The notes below the pieces were generated by a model that saw only the letters and a program-made list of their open reading frames with translations, did no database searches and had not been told where the DNA came from. Shown here piece by piece: positions 1-8,030 of a stretch of DNA of 64,000 nt; the stretch's first letter is position 1; the number at the start of each line of letters is the position of its first letter. The stretch spans positions 310,001 to 374,000 of the forward strand of contig NZ_FMZO01000005.1 in NCBI RefSeq assembly GCF_900101395.1, written 5' to 3'. The translations under genes and the position numbers were made by a program. The DNA is from Niabella drilacis (GTDB lineage: Bacteria > Bacteroidota > Bacteroidia > Chitinophagales > Chitinophagaceae).

Positions 1-114
1 ATTTCCTCAAATGATGATTGAAATTAGAAGTGTGCGCTCCGGAGAACATTACCTTTAATAAGAAGAGTGACAAAAACAGCGGTACAGGATATTTAAAAAG
101 AACAGCAATTGTAT

Positions 115-453
115 ATGAATGAAAATAGCAAATGGTGCACCGTTTTAATGCGACTTAAAATGGATAATGTATTGCTTAAGGACTGGCTTTCAAAGGCCGT
201 CAGCGGGCAGGTGTCTTCAGATTTTGTGGAGCAGGCAGAAATGTTCCAGCAGCAGTTTGTTGAAAAAGACCTGATCATTGATCTGCTGCGCCGGGATATA
301 GCGCTGTTGAAGGAAGAAATTGCTATCCAGGGAATGACTGATGCAAACAGCAGGCAATATACAGCCCTGGAAGAGGCCGTGCAACACCTTCTGCATGAGT
401 TTCAGAAAATGAAATGCGCGTTCATTGATTTTGTAGAACGCGGACCTAATTGA
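115..453 (+). CDS. Small hypothetical coiled-coil protein
   Basis: This reading frame encodes a 112-residue protein of unknown function. I chose the ATG at 115; the frame also opens at a TTG two codons earlier. The protein is rich in Glu, Gln, Leu and Lys, and the stretch around residues 35-70 (FVEQAEMFQQQFVEKDLIID onward) looks helical and coiled-coil-like. There is no signal peptide or membrane segment. It converges on the regulator gene, its 3' end overlapping that gene's end by 8 bases. The length and sensible composition argue for a real gene. It could be a small stress-island protein, but I do not recognise a family. Confidence 0.5.
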   Translation: MNENSKWCTVLMRLKMDNVLLKDWLSKAVSGQVSSDFVEQAEMFQQQFVEKDLIIDLLRRDIALLKEEIAIQGMTDANSRQYTALEEAVQHLLHEFQKMKCAFIDFVERGPN

Positions 454-1504
454 ACATATCTTCCAGCTTTGCATAATTTAAGATCCGGATCTTGCGCCCC
501 TCCAGGTTAATGAGGTGTTCTTCTTTCAGTTCACTGAGCATGCGGATCAGCGATTCTTTGGCTACACCAGCTATCGCTGCCAGGTTTTCGCGCGATAAAT
601 CTATATGAAAGCTTTCATCATGGTCCCTGTTGTATTTTCTGTTCAGCGTTACCAGGGTATCTGCAACTTTTTTTCGCAGGGAGTTGTAGGCAACTGCAAG
701 CAGTTGTTCCGCCTTTTCCTCAATATTGCGGGCCAGTATAGTCATGAATTTCTTCATCACCATGGGATTGCTTCCGATCAGTTCTTCAAATTCTGATCGC
801 GGGATAATCGACAGTTCCACATCTTCCATTGCTTCCGCTGTTTCACGGTAGGTGCGGCCTTCCATCAGTGGCAGATAACCCAGGAAGTCACCTTCTGCAT
901 AGAGCCCGACAATCAACTCTTTTCCATCGTCGTTTCGTTTAAAGGTCTTTACTTTTCCTTTCTGGATATAATATATACGGGAAGGATGGTTGCCTTCGGA
1001 ATAAATGATCTGTTTCTTTTTATACCGGTTAATATTCCGGTCCTTCCGGAGCTCTTCCAGGTAATCTCTGCCATAACTGACAGCGATGAGCTCATTAACG
1101 CCCTCCAGGTTACCCTGGAAGGGCTGTTTCAGCAATTCTGCTTTTTTCAACCGCATTTCGATCGCGTTCAGCAATTCTATGCTGTCAAAGGGTTTGGTAA
1201 TGTAATCGTCTGCCCCGGCTTCCATGCCCTTTCGGATTTCATTTCTTTCGGATTTGGCCGTAAGGAATATAAACGGGATACTTTGCAATTGGGCTTCTTT
1301 CTGAACCATGTGTAATACACCATAACCGTCCAGTACCGGCATCATGATGTCGCAAAGAATAAGGTTGGGATGTTCCCGGATGGCGGCGTCGATACCCTCT
1401 TTCCCATTGGGGGCAGTAAATACTTCATAACCTGCGAGTTCCAGGATCTCGGTCATGTTTTCCCTGACTTCAGGATTGTCTTCAACGAGCAATATCTTCG
1501 TCAT
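446..1504 (-). CDS. Response regulator fused to Crp/Fnr-type transcription factor
   Basis: The protein has 352 residues. Residues 1-120 form a receiver domain with the acidic pocket (E8, D9), the phosphoacceptor D52 in CDIMMP, T82 and K104. Residues about 150-265 look like a cyclic-nucleotide-binding-type beta barrel (GNHPSRIYYIQKGKVKTF, EGDFLGYLPLM). The C-terminal 80 residues are a Crp-type helix-turn-helix (LSRENLAAIAGVAKESLIRML). The frame extends upstream to 1582, but the receiver domain begins at the Met encoded at 1504, which removes an apparent overlap with the BON gene. The gene is last in a leftward cluster Hsp20-BON-regulator. No sensor kinase lies nearby, and the effector is unknown. 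I infer that it controls the Fnr-like palindromes in the surrounding promoters. Confidence 0.93.
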   Translation of the reverse strand: MTKILLVEDNPEVRENMTEILELAGYEVFTAPNGKEGIDAAIREHPNLILCDIMMPVLDGYGVLHMVQKEAQLQSIPFIFLTAKSERNEIRKGMEAGADDYITKPFDSIELLNAIEMRLKKAELLKQPFQGNLEGVNELIAVSYGRDYLEELRKDRNINRYKKKQIIYSEGNHPSRIYYIQKGKVKTFKRNDDGKELIVGLYAEGDFLGYLPLMEGRTYRETAEAMEDVELSIIPRSEFEELIGSNPMVMKKFMTILARNIEEKAEQLLAVAYNSLRKKVADTLVTLNRKYNRDHDESFHIDLSRENLAAIAGVAKESLIRMLSELKEEHLINLEGRKIRILNYAKLEDMFN

Positions 1505-1559
1505 TATGTATCGGGTTCTTAATGTACAAAAATGTTCAAAAGCAAAACCGCCTTCCTGG

Positions 1560-2210
1560 TTAGCGGACTTCGATCTCATCAATAACGGTTGTTACACCGG
1601 GTGAGCACCATGCGGCATTTTCAATCAGCGTTCGTTCCTGCCAGGAGCCCGCGGTCCCTTTAAGCGTCACCTTTCTGCCGGAGATGTCAATAGCTATTTT
1701 ATCAGATTTGATATCCGCGTTCCTTGCCATTGCTTTTTTGATCTGGTCTTTTACCAGCGCCTTACTGATCGCAGGCTTTACGGATATCAGATTGTACACT
1801 TCTTTAACGCCAAGTACCGGCTTAACCGTTTTATACGCTTCCTGCTTTTGATATTGCCACTCCACGCACCCTTCCAGCGTGATATAGCCGTTTTCCACCT
1901 TCACTTTAATGTTGTCCTGCGGTATCAGGCTGTTCCAGCGAAATGCCTCAACGACCGCCTGACCTATTTCTGTATCATTACTGTTATCTTTAGATGAAAT
2001 TTCAACGGAAATATTGACTGCAACGGCCTTAACGTTCTTGACCCTTTTGGCGACCGATTCGGCGGTTCTTTTTTTTATGTACTGATCAACATGACCGCTC
2101 AGCGTTACCACTCCGTCGGTTACCGCCACACCGATTGCTGTGGCATTCAGGATGGGCTCCCATTGAAGGGCTTCTGTTACGTCCTGCTGGATCTTTTTAT
2201 CTGATTTCAT
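1560..2210 (-). CDS. Triple BON-domain protein
   Basis: This 216-residue protein contains three BON domains at about residues 3-70, 78-146 and 150-216. Each carries the hallmark pattern of a buried GVV/GYI-TL-G turn (VAVTDGVVTLSGHV, VKVENGYITLEGCV, IDISGRKVTLKGTA). BON domains are thought to bind lipid or other hydrophobic surfaces and occur in stress proteins such as OsmY. There is no signal peptide, so it is probably cytoplasmic. It starts 3 bases after the Hsp20 stop codon, which indicates an operon. A close paralog of the same domain layout lies at 9538-10209; the two share the start MKSD-IQ-DV. Confidence 0.9.
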   Translation of the reverse strand: MKSDKKIQQDVTEALQWEPILNATAIGVAVTDGVVTLSGHVDQYIKKRTAESVAKRVKNVKAVAVNISVEISSKDNSNDTEIGQAVVEAFRWNSLIPQDNIKVKVENGYITLEGCVEWQYQKQEAYKTVKPVLGVKEVYNLISVKPAISKALVKDQIKKAMARNADIKSDKIAIDISGRKVTLKGTAGSWQERTLIENAAWCSPGVTTVIDEIEVR

Positions 2211-2213
2211 ACA

Positions 2214-2657
2214 CTACTGTTTATAAATGGAAAATGAAGTTGCTTTACGATCAGGTTTTTGGAAACCTTTGGGCAGAAGGATGAAAAGCAAACCGTGCTC
2301 GAGATGTGCATCGATCATGTGCTGCCTTACCTCCGGCGGCAAACGGATCGAGCAGGCAAACCTGTTCTGCTCGCTGGCCTCAGCAGCCTGTTCTGTTTGG
2401 GTTGAGTCAGGTCCCTGATCAAATATCCTGATAAAGAGCTTCTTATGATTTGCCTTGAAAAAAAGGTCCTTGTTTTGAAAACCGGGTGCCGCAACAGTAA
2501 TGCGGTACCGCTCTTTTTCCTCTGAGATTGTTAATGAAGGCACCGACGTTTGCCCGATAACGCCCTTTACTCTTAACCAGCTTACCCATGGAAGAATGAG
2601 CCGGTCAATGATCCGGGGAATGAAGTTCGCTTGTTGAAAAAAATATGCTCTGGACAT
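2214..2657 (-). CDS. Hsp20/alpha-crystallin family small heat-shock protein
   Basis: The 147-residue protein has an alpha-crystallin domain at about residues 42-137. Visible features are PSLTISEEKERYRITVAAPG, the LFIRIF strand, and the C-terminal RLPPEVRQHMIDAHLEHGLL with its A-x-x-x-x-G-L-L signature. Such proteins are ATP-independent holdases that bind unfolding proteins. The usual C-terminal I-x-I/V oligomerisation tail is not obvious. It is the first gene of the leftward Hsp20-BON-regulator cluster, with a Fnr-like site 88 bases upstream of its ATG, so this operon probably feeds back on its own regulator. Confidence 0.85.
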   Translation of the reverse strand: MSRAYFFQQANFIPRIIDRLILPWVSWLRVKGVIGQTSVPSLTISEEKERYRITVAAPGFQNKDLFFKANHKKLFIRIFDQGPDSTQTEQAAEASEQNRFACSIRLPPEVRQHMIDAHLEHGLLFILLPKGFQKPDRKATSFSIYKQ

Positions 2658-2744
2658 TATAGCAGGCGACGTTTATTAAGCTGTAATACGACATTCTTGT
2701 CTTTTGCGACTCTAAAGGTAATTCCGGGCAGGAAGGAATTACAA

Positions 2745-2756
2745 TGACCGGGGTCA
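2745..2756. promoter_or_regulatory. Fnr-like palindrome upstream of Hsp20 operon
   Basis: The sequence ATGACCGGGGTCAT spans 2744-2757, a perfect 6-bp inverted repeat around GG. It fits the TGAY-N4-RTCA pattern seen at eight other promoters in the window and resembles the classical Fnr box TTGAT-N4-ATCAA. It lies 88 bases upstream of the Hsp20 start in the divergent intergenic region 2658-2973. Confidence 0.6.
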
Positions 2757-2852
2757 TCATCCTGTTTGACGGATATTAGGTTCGGGGCGGTCTGGGCCCT
2801 TGCAGGAAGCATGTTCCGTGGTTGCTTTTGATTTTGGATACCGGGTGGGGGT

Positions 2853-2864
2853 TGACGGTGATCA
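2853..2864. promoter_or_regulatory. Fnr-like palindrome upstream of first universal stress protein
   Basis: The sequence TTGACGGTGATCAC fits TGAY-N4-RTCA. It lies about 110 bases upstream of the rightward universal stress protein gene at 2974 and is the second such site in this 316-base divergent region. Apart from these two sites I see nothing else in the gap. Confidence 0.5.
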
Positions 2865-2973
2865 CGAAGCGGCTTGACGGAACTCATTGACCTGGTAGAA
2901 AAAAGGCCTTTATTTTTAATATTCATCCGGGCGCGCCCGGAACTGGTTATTGAGACCCGGATAAAATAAGAAT

Positions 2974-3795
2974 ATGAAAACGATACTTGTGCTGGTAGAT
3001 TTTTCCAGGGCTGCTTTAAATGCGGTGAACTATGCCGTTGAAATCGCAAAGACCTGTAAGGCAAGCCTGCTGCTCCTATATGTTTGCAACCTGCCCGTTA
3101 ATTTTACCCAGGTACCTGTGTCACTCACAATGGATGATGATCGGCTCAACGCAGAAGCAGAGCTGGTAAAATTGAGAGTAAAGATTCACCGGAAGACCGG
3201 GGGCGGGCTCAGCATCTTTAGTGAAGTGCGCAACGGCAATTTCTTTTCCGAGGTCAGATTGTTTTGTGAGCATGTGCGGCCCTATCTGGTTATTATGGGC
3301 AGCCAGGGGGGATCCCGGGCGGAAAAGCTGGTCTGGGGCGGGCATACCCTTTATGAAATGCGGCATTTGCCATGGACCCTGCTCGCGGTGCCTTACAGGG
3401 CACGGTTTTCGTCCATAAAGAAAGTAGCCCTTGCCTGGGATTTCCAAAACCCCGCAGGGCAGCTGCCTGTGCAAAAAATTGATCAGCTTATTTCCGACCT
3501 GGGAGCCGGACTGCATATGGTCTGCGCAGGCTGGGAGGATGAAGATGCCTTTCGTTCCGGTAGTACAGCATTGAGCGCCCGGGCAGGCTTTCATCGTTTG
3601 GCCCCGGTGTTTCATTACCTGGAAAATAAAAGGACTTCAAAAAGTATCATAGCGTTTGTGGAAAAGAACAGGTTTGACCTGTTGCTGATCCTTCCCGGCG
3701 CACACTCCTTGCTGCAGGATCCTTTTTTTTCCGGTCATACCAAAAAGTTTGTTTTGCACTGCAGTGTACCTGTTGTAGCGCTGCATGCACAGTAG
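2974..3795 (+). CDS. Universal stress protein, tandem UspA domains
   Basis: The protein has 273 residues. The N-terminal UspA domain (residues 1-145) opens with the strand MKTILVLVDFSRAALNAVNYA and ends with YLVIMGSQGGS..., close to the G-2x-G-9x-G-S/T ATP-binding pattern. The second, more divergent domain (about 150-273) ends FDLLLILPGAHSLLQDPF and lacks a clean nucleotide motif. Bacteroidota commonly carry such double-domain universal stress proteins in hypoxia or stress islands. It is divergent from the Hsp20 operon and shares its regulatory region. Confidence 0.9.
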   Translation: MKTILVLVDFSRAALNAVNYAVEIAKTCKASLLLLYVCNLPVNFTQVPVSLTMDDDRLNAEAELVKLRVKIHRKTGGGLSIFSEVRNGNFFSEVRLFCEHVRPYLVIMGSQGGSRAEKLVWGGHTLYEMRHLPWTLLAVPYRARFSSIKKVALAWDFQNPAGQLPVQKIDQLISDLGAGLHMVCAGWEDEDAFRSGSTALSARAGFHRLAPVFHYLENKRTSKSIIAFVEKNRFDLLLILPGAHSLLQDPFFSGHTKKFVLHCSVPVVALHAQ

Positions 3796-3883
3796 CCGTT
3801 ACGAACGAGCGGTAACCTACGGGGATAAAGGATGTTGCAACCGGTATTGGGCGATAATTCGTATTGAACGTAAAATAAAGATG

Positions 3884-4601
3884 ATGAAAATTGATATACA
3901 CCAGTTAAGTACGATCGGGGATATCCAGGATCAGTTTCAAAAACAGTTCCCGTATTTGAAACTTGATTTTACAGGCATCCTCACCTGAAGGGGGAGGCCC
4001 CGTCGCTAGGGGATAAACTCAGCAGGCGGTTGCTGTTCAGGGAGGTGGCCCCTTTAACAGGCATCCGGTCGTTCCGTTTCGAAGCCGGCTGGACCGTAGC
4101 AGATTTTGAGTCCCGATTCTTCCGCATGCGCGTCAGGATAAAAAACAGGTCTATTGCCATAAAATGTAGTATGAATAAGCCTTTGGAGGCCAAAAAAGAC
4201 CTGATCTTTTGATAGCGGGCGCAGCGTGCCGCAAATAATGGTAACAAGCACTTCCAGGGACTTACCCGTAGCCGCAGCGCGGCGGGAATCTTTTCGGGAG
4301 AGACTTATAGTACCGGTGCGCTGCACCTCTGTTCCATCTCCTGTTCGTTGCTAATAAGCGCAACGCTGCGCTGCAGCTTTGGCCTTTAACCACTATTCCT
4401 AAAATTAACCTGACGCGCATGCGATTCCTCCGGGAAACCGGTATCGCCGTGCAGGTGGCGCGTTTCTCCGGCCGTGTCTGGATCCAGACAACGGACACGG
4501 ACGTTCTGACGTTGGAGCTACAGAACAGAAAAGGGAATGATGACAGCAGGGCTGTAGCACCGGACGGACCGCAGGACTCCGGCCTGCAGGAACAGGATTA
4601 G
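3884..4601 (+). pseudogene. Small stress-island gene broken by a stop, a frameshift and an insertion
   Basis: Three fragments in different frames read as one protein. The first (3884-3988) encodes MKIDIHQLSTIGDIQDQFQK and ends at a TGA. The second continues in another frame from about 3990 to 4122 (GEAPSLGDKL...TVADFESRFFR). The third resumes at about 4425 (ETGIAVQVARFSGRVWIQTT...LELQNRKG). Joined as FESRFFR + ETGIAVQV, the pieces restore a continuous segment of a roughly 115-residue protein. It resembles from memory a small conserved Bacteroidota protein found near universal stress genes, whose function I do not know. The break between fragments two and three is a 0.3-kb insert with inverted terminal repeats; the earlier break is an independent frameshift. 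The gene is therefore dead or expresses only a 34-residue peptide. Confidence 0.65.
4124..4422. mobile_element. MITE-like 299-bp insert with terminal inverted repeats
   Basis: The left end GCATGCGCGTCAGG (4124-4137) is the exact inverse of the right end CCTGACGCGCATGC (4409-4422); one further base pair at each side also matches. The flanks carry a near-perfect direct duplication of 9 bases, GATTCTTCC before and GATTCCTCC after, with one mismatch. Removing the insert plus one copy of the duplication rejoins the split host protein. No transposase is encoded; the interior has a 6-bp hairpin (AGCGCA-ACGC-TGCGCT, 4357-4372). These are the features of a non-autonomous miniature element. The transposase family that would mobilise it is unknown. 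Confidence 0.65.
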
Positions 4602-4703
4602 CGGGTGCTTATTTATATATAAGATCCTTATTAAGAGGCAGGCAAACAAGCCGGGTATGTAATGCTACGGCTGGGAATGGACGGGTATTTCCTGCATCTT
4701 TAT

Positions 4704-5288
4704 TTAAAACATGATCGGACGGCCCTTTTTGTAAGTTTTATTTTTGAGGTTGATCATGATGTTCAATATACTCATCAGCAAGAGCAGCAGTGCCAGCCAT
4801 TGAATAGTCTGTCTTGTTTTTATAAAAGGCAGATCGAGCAGTAAGGTGCCCACCGCAGCCGCACACCCCCCTTCGGCACATAAAAGCTGCCAGCCTTTTA
4901 ATATTTTTTTCTGAAACAGGGACTGCGCGATCTTCAAACCACCCCAGGCGATTGCCCAGGTGCCGGCAAAATATGAAAAGAGGAGAAAATTTAATAAGGG
5001 ATTGAACAGCATCAGCGAACCGGATACACTGTTTAACAGCCCTTCCGCAAGGATCCAGTTTGAATGGCTAAAAAATGTTCTCCCGGTATAGTATGCTGCT
5101 ATAAGCAATAACCCGTTCAAAAGAATGCCGATCCCCGAAAGTTTGATCAGTTGGAGATAGCTGTTCCAGGGATAAATAAGGATATAGGCACTGATACCCA
5201 GTAATAACAGGCTTACGGCCGGCACTACCGGCCACAGTGGTGGCCTTTTTGTTCTGCAGTTAATAACACCTGGCAGCATATAGGGCAT
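4704..5288 (-). CDS. HdeD-like (DUF308) membrane protein
   Basis: The 194-residue protein has about six hydrophobic segments arranged as helical hairpins (for example PAVSLLLLGISAYILIY, GIGILLNGLLLIAAYY, LLNFLLFSYFAGTWAIAWGG, TIQWLALLLLLMSILNIMI). The SVSGSLMLFNPLL and WAIAWGGLKI segments resemble HdeD/DUF308 proteins, linked to acid and general stress resistance in other bacteria. It sits in the inner membrane. It is transcribed leftward from a divergent region containing two Fnr-like sites. A DUF308-like identity is likely; the role is inferred. Confidence 0.72.
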   Translation of the reverse strand: MPYMLPGVINCRTKRPPLWPVVPAVSLLLLGISAYILIYPWNSYLQLIKLSGIGILLNGLLLIAAYYTGRTFFSHSNWILAEGLLNSVSGSLMLFNPLLNFLLFSYFAGTWAIAWGGLKIAQSLFQKKILKGWQLLCAEGGCAAAVGTLLLDLPFIKTRQTIQWLALLLLLMSILNIMINLKNKTYKKGRPIMF

Positions 5289-5386
5289 TTGTTTAAATGA
5301 AAGGGTATTCCCCTTGATCTTGTTTCATGGTAGCAAGATACATTTTGGTATTGCGGCGCTTCAATGAGCTCCGGCGGCTTTCATAA

Positions 5387-5398
5387 TGATTGCAGTCA
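5387..5398. promoter_or_regulatory. Fnr-like palindrome upstream of HdeD-like gene
   Basis: The sequence ATGATTGCAGTCAT fits TGAY-N4-RTCA and lies 99 bases upstream of the leftward HdeD-like gene. Confidence 0.55.
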
Positions 5399-5458
5399 TG
5401 CCTGTTTGGTGATGGCTGATAAAAAGCTTTCCCATTTAATGAGTATCATCGGCCGGGT

Positions 5459-5470
5459 TGACGGCTGTCA
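5459..5470. promoter_or_regulatory. Fnr-like palindrome upstream of truncated universal stress gene
   Basis: The sequence TTGACGGCTGTCAT fits TGAY-N4-RTCA and lies about 53 bases upstream of the rightward reading frame at 5523. Its presence suggests that the now truncated gene was once a regulon member. Confidence 0.5.
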
Positions 5471-5522
5471 TAGATAAGCAAAAGAACACGGCCGTAGTTT
5501 TGAATGATGAACGGGGAGCGTT

Positions 5523-5876
5523 ATGATAAAGATCTTATTTGCAGCTGACGGCATCAATATGGAGCAAGAGGCGTTTTCGTTTATCCGGGAATTGAACCGG
5601 GAAACGCCTGTATATCTGTATGGGGTCTTTTTACCAAAGCGCTCATTGCGTTATTGGTTACTGCGGGCAGGTTCTCTCTTCTTGTTACCTCCATACGATG
5701 ACCGAACGCAGCAACAGCTGATAGTCGCCCCAGCCCGGTTCGCAGCGTTATATAATAAGTACCGGAATAAGCACTCCTCCTGTTGGGGAAGAGGAGAAAC
5801 GCCCGTGTTGAAGCTAAAAAAAGAAAGCCGGTATGCGGATCTGCTGGTGATCGGTTATGCGGTGCTGCCTGTTTAA
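5523..5876 (+). pseudogene. Truncated universal stress protein
   Basis: The frame encodes 117 residues that align with the first UspA domain of tandem universal stress proteins: opening strand MIKILFAADGINMEQEAFSF, a middle region, and LKKESRYADLLVIG near the end. It then stops after YAVLPV, so the nucleotide-binding loop and the whole second domain are missing. The following 170 bases contain several stops and no clear continuation. It was probably a full 270-residue protein that has lost its C-terminal half. A short functional single-domain protein is possible but the abrupt end argues against it. Confidence 0.6.
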
Positions 5877-6052
5877 GGCGGTACGGCGCTGCGGAATGGG
5901 CTGAATAGATAGCCGGCCAGCGGGGAGCGATCATTATTGAGGGCGGTCGTGGGTGTCGCAACTGGTAAAAAAAGCTTTGTAGCAGCAATATTAAAAAAAC
6001 AGGCAACAGCCGTTGTTTGTTGCCCATCGTTAACGATAAAAAATGTAAACTA

Positions 6053-6880
6053 ATGGAAAATCTGCTCCTGCTCATTAATGATATTGCATTCAATAACAGT
6101 TCAGCGGAATTTGCCTGCTATCTGGCGGCAATGACCCGGTCCCGCCTTCAGGGGGTTTTACTGGCGGGGGGGCGGGAGGCGCTGTGCGCAAAAAGAACGG
6201 CTAACCTGGAAGTTTATGCACCGGCCGCGCCGGACAAAAAGTCGGTATTGAATCCCCGAGCAGGCATCCGGGATGATATCCGTCAATTCAGGGAGGTATG
6301 CGGGAAGGAACGGGTCTCCGGTACCGTAAACTGTCTGAAAGGAGATTCCCTGCGGGAGGCGGTATCGGCCAGCCGTTTCGCAGATCTGATGGTGGTAGAT
6401 GCAGCGATTTCACCGGATGCGGATGATAATGCATACCTCGGGCCGTTTGTCTGGGCATTGCTCCAGGCTGCAGAATGCCCGTTGGTGATCGTCTCCGGCC
6501 CGGCCTCGGAAATTGATGAAATAGTACTGACTTACGACGGCTCCGCTTCCGCCTTATTTGCCTTCAGGCGATTTGCCCGGTTGTTCCCTTGCTTTGAACA
6601 TAAGCCGGTGGTGGTGGTTGCTGCAGACCGCTTTCCGGACTGCAGGCACGAGCGATTAATTGAGGAGCAATTGAAACCATATTATACACAGATGCATTTT
6701 GAGGCCTTATATGCCAGGGATTTCGGCAGTGCGCTATTTGATTTTTACCAGAGACGGAACAATTGTTTTATCGTAATGGGGGCATCCGGAAGAACGGATT
6801 TTTCGAGGCTGGTGCCAGGCGGTGGAATGCATTTGAATGGAGGCGCTATCGGACATCCCGTTTTTATTTCCCACTTCTGA
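6053..6880 (+). CDS. Universal stress protein, tandem UspA domains
   Basis: The protein has 275 residues starting at the ATG at 6053 (MENLLLLINDIAFNNSSAEF); an upstream in-frame start at 6017 would add 12 unlikely residues. The first UspA domain ends with RFADLMVVDAAIS. The second begins EIDEIVLTYDGSASALFAF and ends CFIVMGASGRTDFSRLVPGG, which carries the G-A-S-G-R-T-x-F pattern of the nucleotide-binding loop. It is therefore more canonical than the universal stress protein at 2974. It is followed 23 bases later by the polymerase gene, so the two may be cotranscribed. Confidence 0.87.
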   Translation: MENLLLLINDIAFNNSSAEFACYLAAMTRSRLQGVLLAGGREALCAKRTANLEVYAPAAPDKKSVLNPRAGIRDDIRQFREVCGKERVSGTVNCLKGDSLREAVSASRFADLMVVDAAISPDADDNAYLGPFVWALLQAAECPLVIVSGPASEIDEIVLTYDGSASALFAFRRFARLFPCFEHKPVVVVAADRFPDCRHERLIEEQLKPYYTQMHFEALYARDFGSALFDFYQRRNNCFIVMGASGRTDFSRLVPGGGMHLNGGAIGHPVFISHF

Positions 6881-6903
6881 AAGGCGAATGCCTGATTTTT
6901 TTT

Positions 6904-7929
6904 ATGAGACAGGTTCCGGAATACAAGAATAATGACGCGATCGCCTGTATATTCCGGCAGATAGCCCGCTGTTACCGGTACCTGGGAGGCGAAGGATTCC
7001 GGGTGGCGGCTTATCAGGGCGCTGCCGAAATGCTTCTGAATATGCGCGAAGATATTGCCGTCTACGCTTCTGATATAAAGCGTTTGGAAGCACTTGATCA
7101 TATCGGCGAACGTATGGCCATGAAAATAACAGAATACCTGCAGACCGGAAAAATTGCAGTTTTCAGCCATTTGAAAAAACAGGTGCCGTATGGGTTACTG
7201 GAATTGATGGATATCAGCGGTTTTGGGCCTGCAACATTAAGAATACTTTATGACCGCCTGGGTATAAAAAACGAGGACGAGCTTGTGGAGGCACTCAATG
7301 ATCATCGGCTGGACGGTGTAAAAGGGATTGGTAAGCGAAGAGTAGAGAACATGAAAGTGCTGCTGGCGGTAACAAGAAGAGGGCAGCCGGTTTCGTTGAC
7401 CGATGCCCGGAGGATCGGTACCGCCCTGGTTGGCCTGTTAACGAAAATACCAGGCGTTCAGCGCGCCGAGCTTTGTGGCAGTATCCGTAGGAAAAAACCT
7501 TTGGTTGGAGATATTGACATACTGGTTCTCGCCGAGCCGGAAGCCCGCCGGGCCATTGTGCAAACTTTCATAGCTTCCCGGCATGTGCTGCGGGTGTTGG
7601 TCAGCGGCGTTAATAAAGCCAGCGTTTTACTCCGGTGCCGGCATATCCAGGTAGATATCCGGCTCATGCATTCCCGCGAATATGGTGCGGCGTTGCTTTA
7701 TATGACGGGCTCCCGCGGGCATACCGTCCATCTGCGGATGATCGCTAAAGAAAAGGGTTATATGATGAATGAATATGGCCTTTTTGAACGGGCAACGCAC
7801 CGGAAAATAGCAGGATCAACGGAGAAAGAAATGTACCGGGCATTGGGACTGAAGTATATCCCCCCCGAACTGCGTTTGAACAATGGTGAAATAGAATCGG
7901 CAGGTTTAAGCCGGGCAATGCATATGTGA
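6904..7929 (+). CDS. Family X DNA polymerase without PHP domain
   Basis: The 341-residue protein starts at the ATG at 6904 (MRQVPEYKNNDAIACIFRQI). Residues 1-80 match the helical 8-kDa domain, followed by two helix-hairpin-helix motifs (LLELMDISGFGPAT, DGVKGIGKRRVENM). The catalytic palm has the nucleotidyltransferase signature GSIRRKKPLVGDIDILV with two metal-binding Asp, and the third Asp in VDIRLM; the thumb contains YGAALLYMTGSRGHTVHLR. Bacterial PolX normally continues into a 3'-5' exonuclease PHP domain of about 230 residues; this one ends after ELRLNNGEIE. Gap-filling repair synthesis is the likely role. It pairs functionally with the DNA ligase at 16471. Confidence 0.88.
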   Translation: MRQVPEYKNNDAIACIFRQIARCYRYLGGEGFRVAAYQGAAEMLLNMREDIAVYASDIKRLEALDHIGERMAMKITEYLQTGKIAVFSHLKKQVPYGLLELMDISGFGPATLRILYDRLGIKNEDELVEALNDHRLDGVKGIGKRRVENMKVLLAVTRRGQPVSLTDARRIGTALVGLLTKIPGVQRAELCGSIRRKKPLVGDIDILVLAEPEARRAIVQTFIASRHVLRVLVSGVNKASVLLRCRHIQVDIRLMHSREYGAALLYMTGSRGHTVHLRMIAKEKGYMMNEYGLFERATHRKIAGSTEKEMYRALGLKYIPPELRLNNGEIESAGLSRAMHM

Positions 7930-8030
7930 GCGGGAGCCGCTGGTTTACGGGAGGGCATTAAGGCCCCGGAGCGGTAAGCGGTGAATAAGATTTATTGAAA
8001 CCTGTTTTGGGTGGCTTTTAAAAGAAAAAT

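Noticed and set aside
446-1582. Longer form of the fused regulator
   Set aside because: The 26 extra residues precede a normal receiver-domain start (MTKILLVEDN) and would overlap the BON gene.
5935-5950. Degenerate Fnr-like site TTGAGGGCGGTCGT upstream of the second universal stress protein gene
   Set aside because: It breaks the TGAY and RTCA half-sites at two positions; counting it would weaken the strict pattern.
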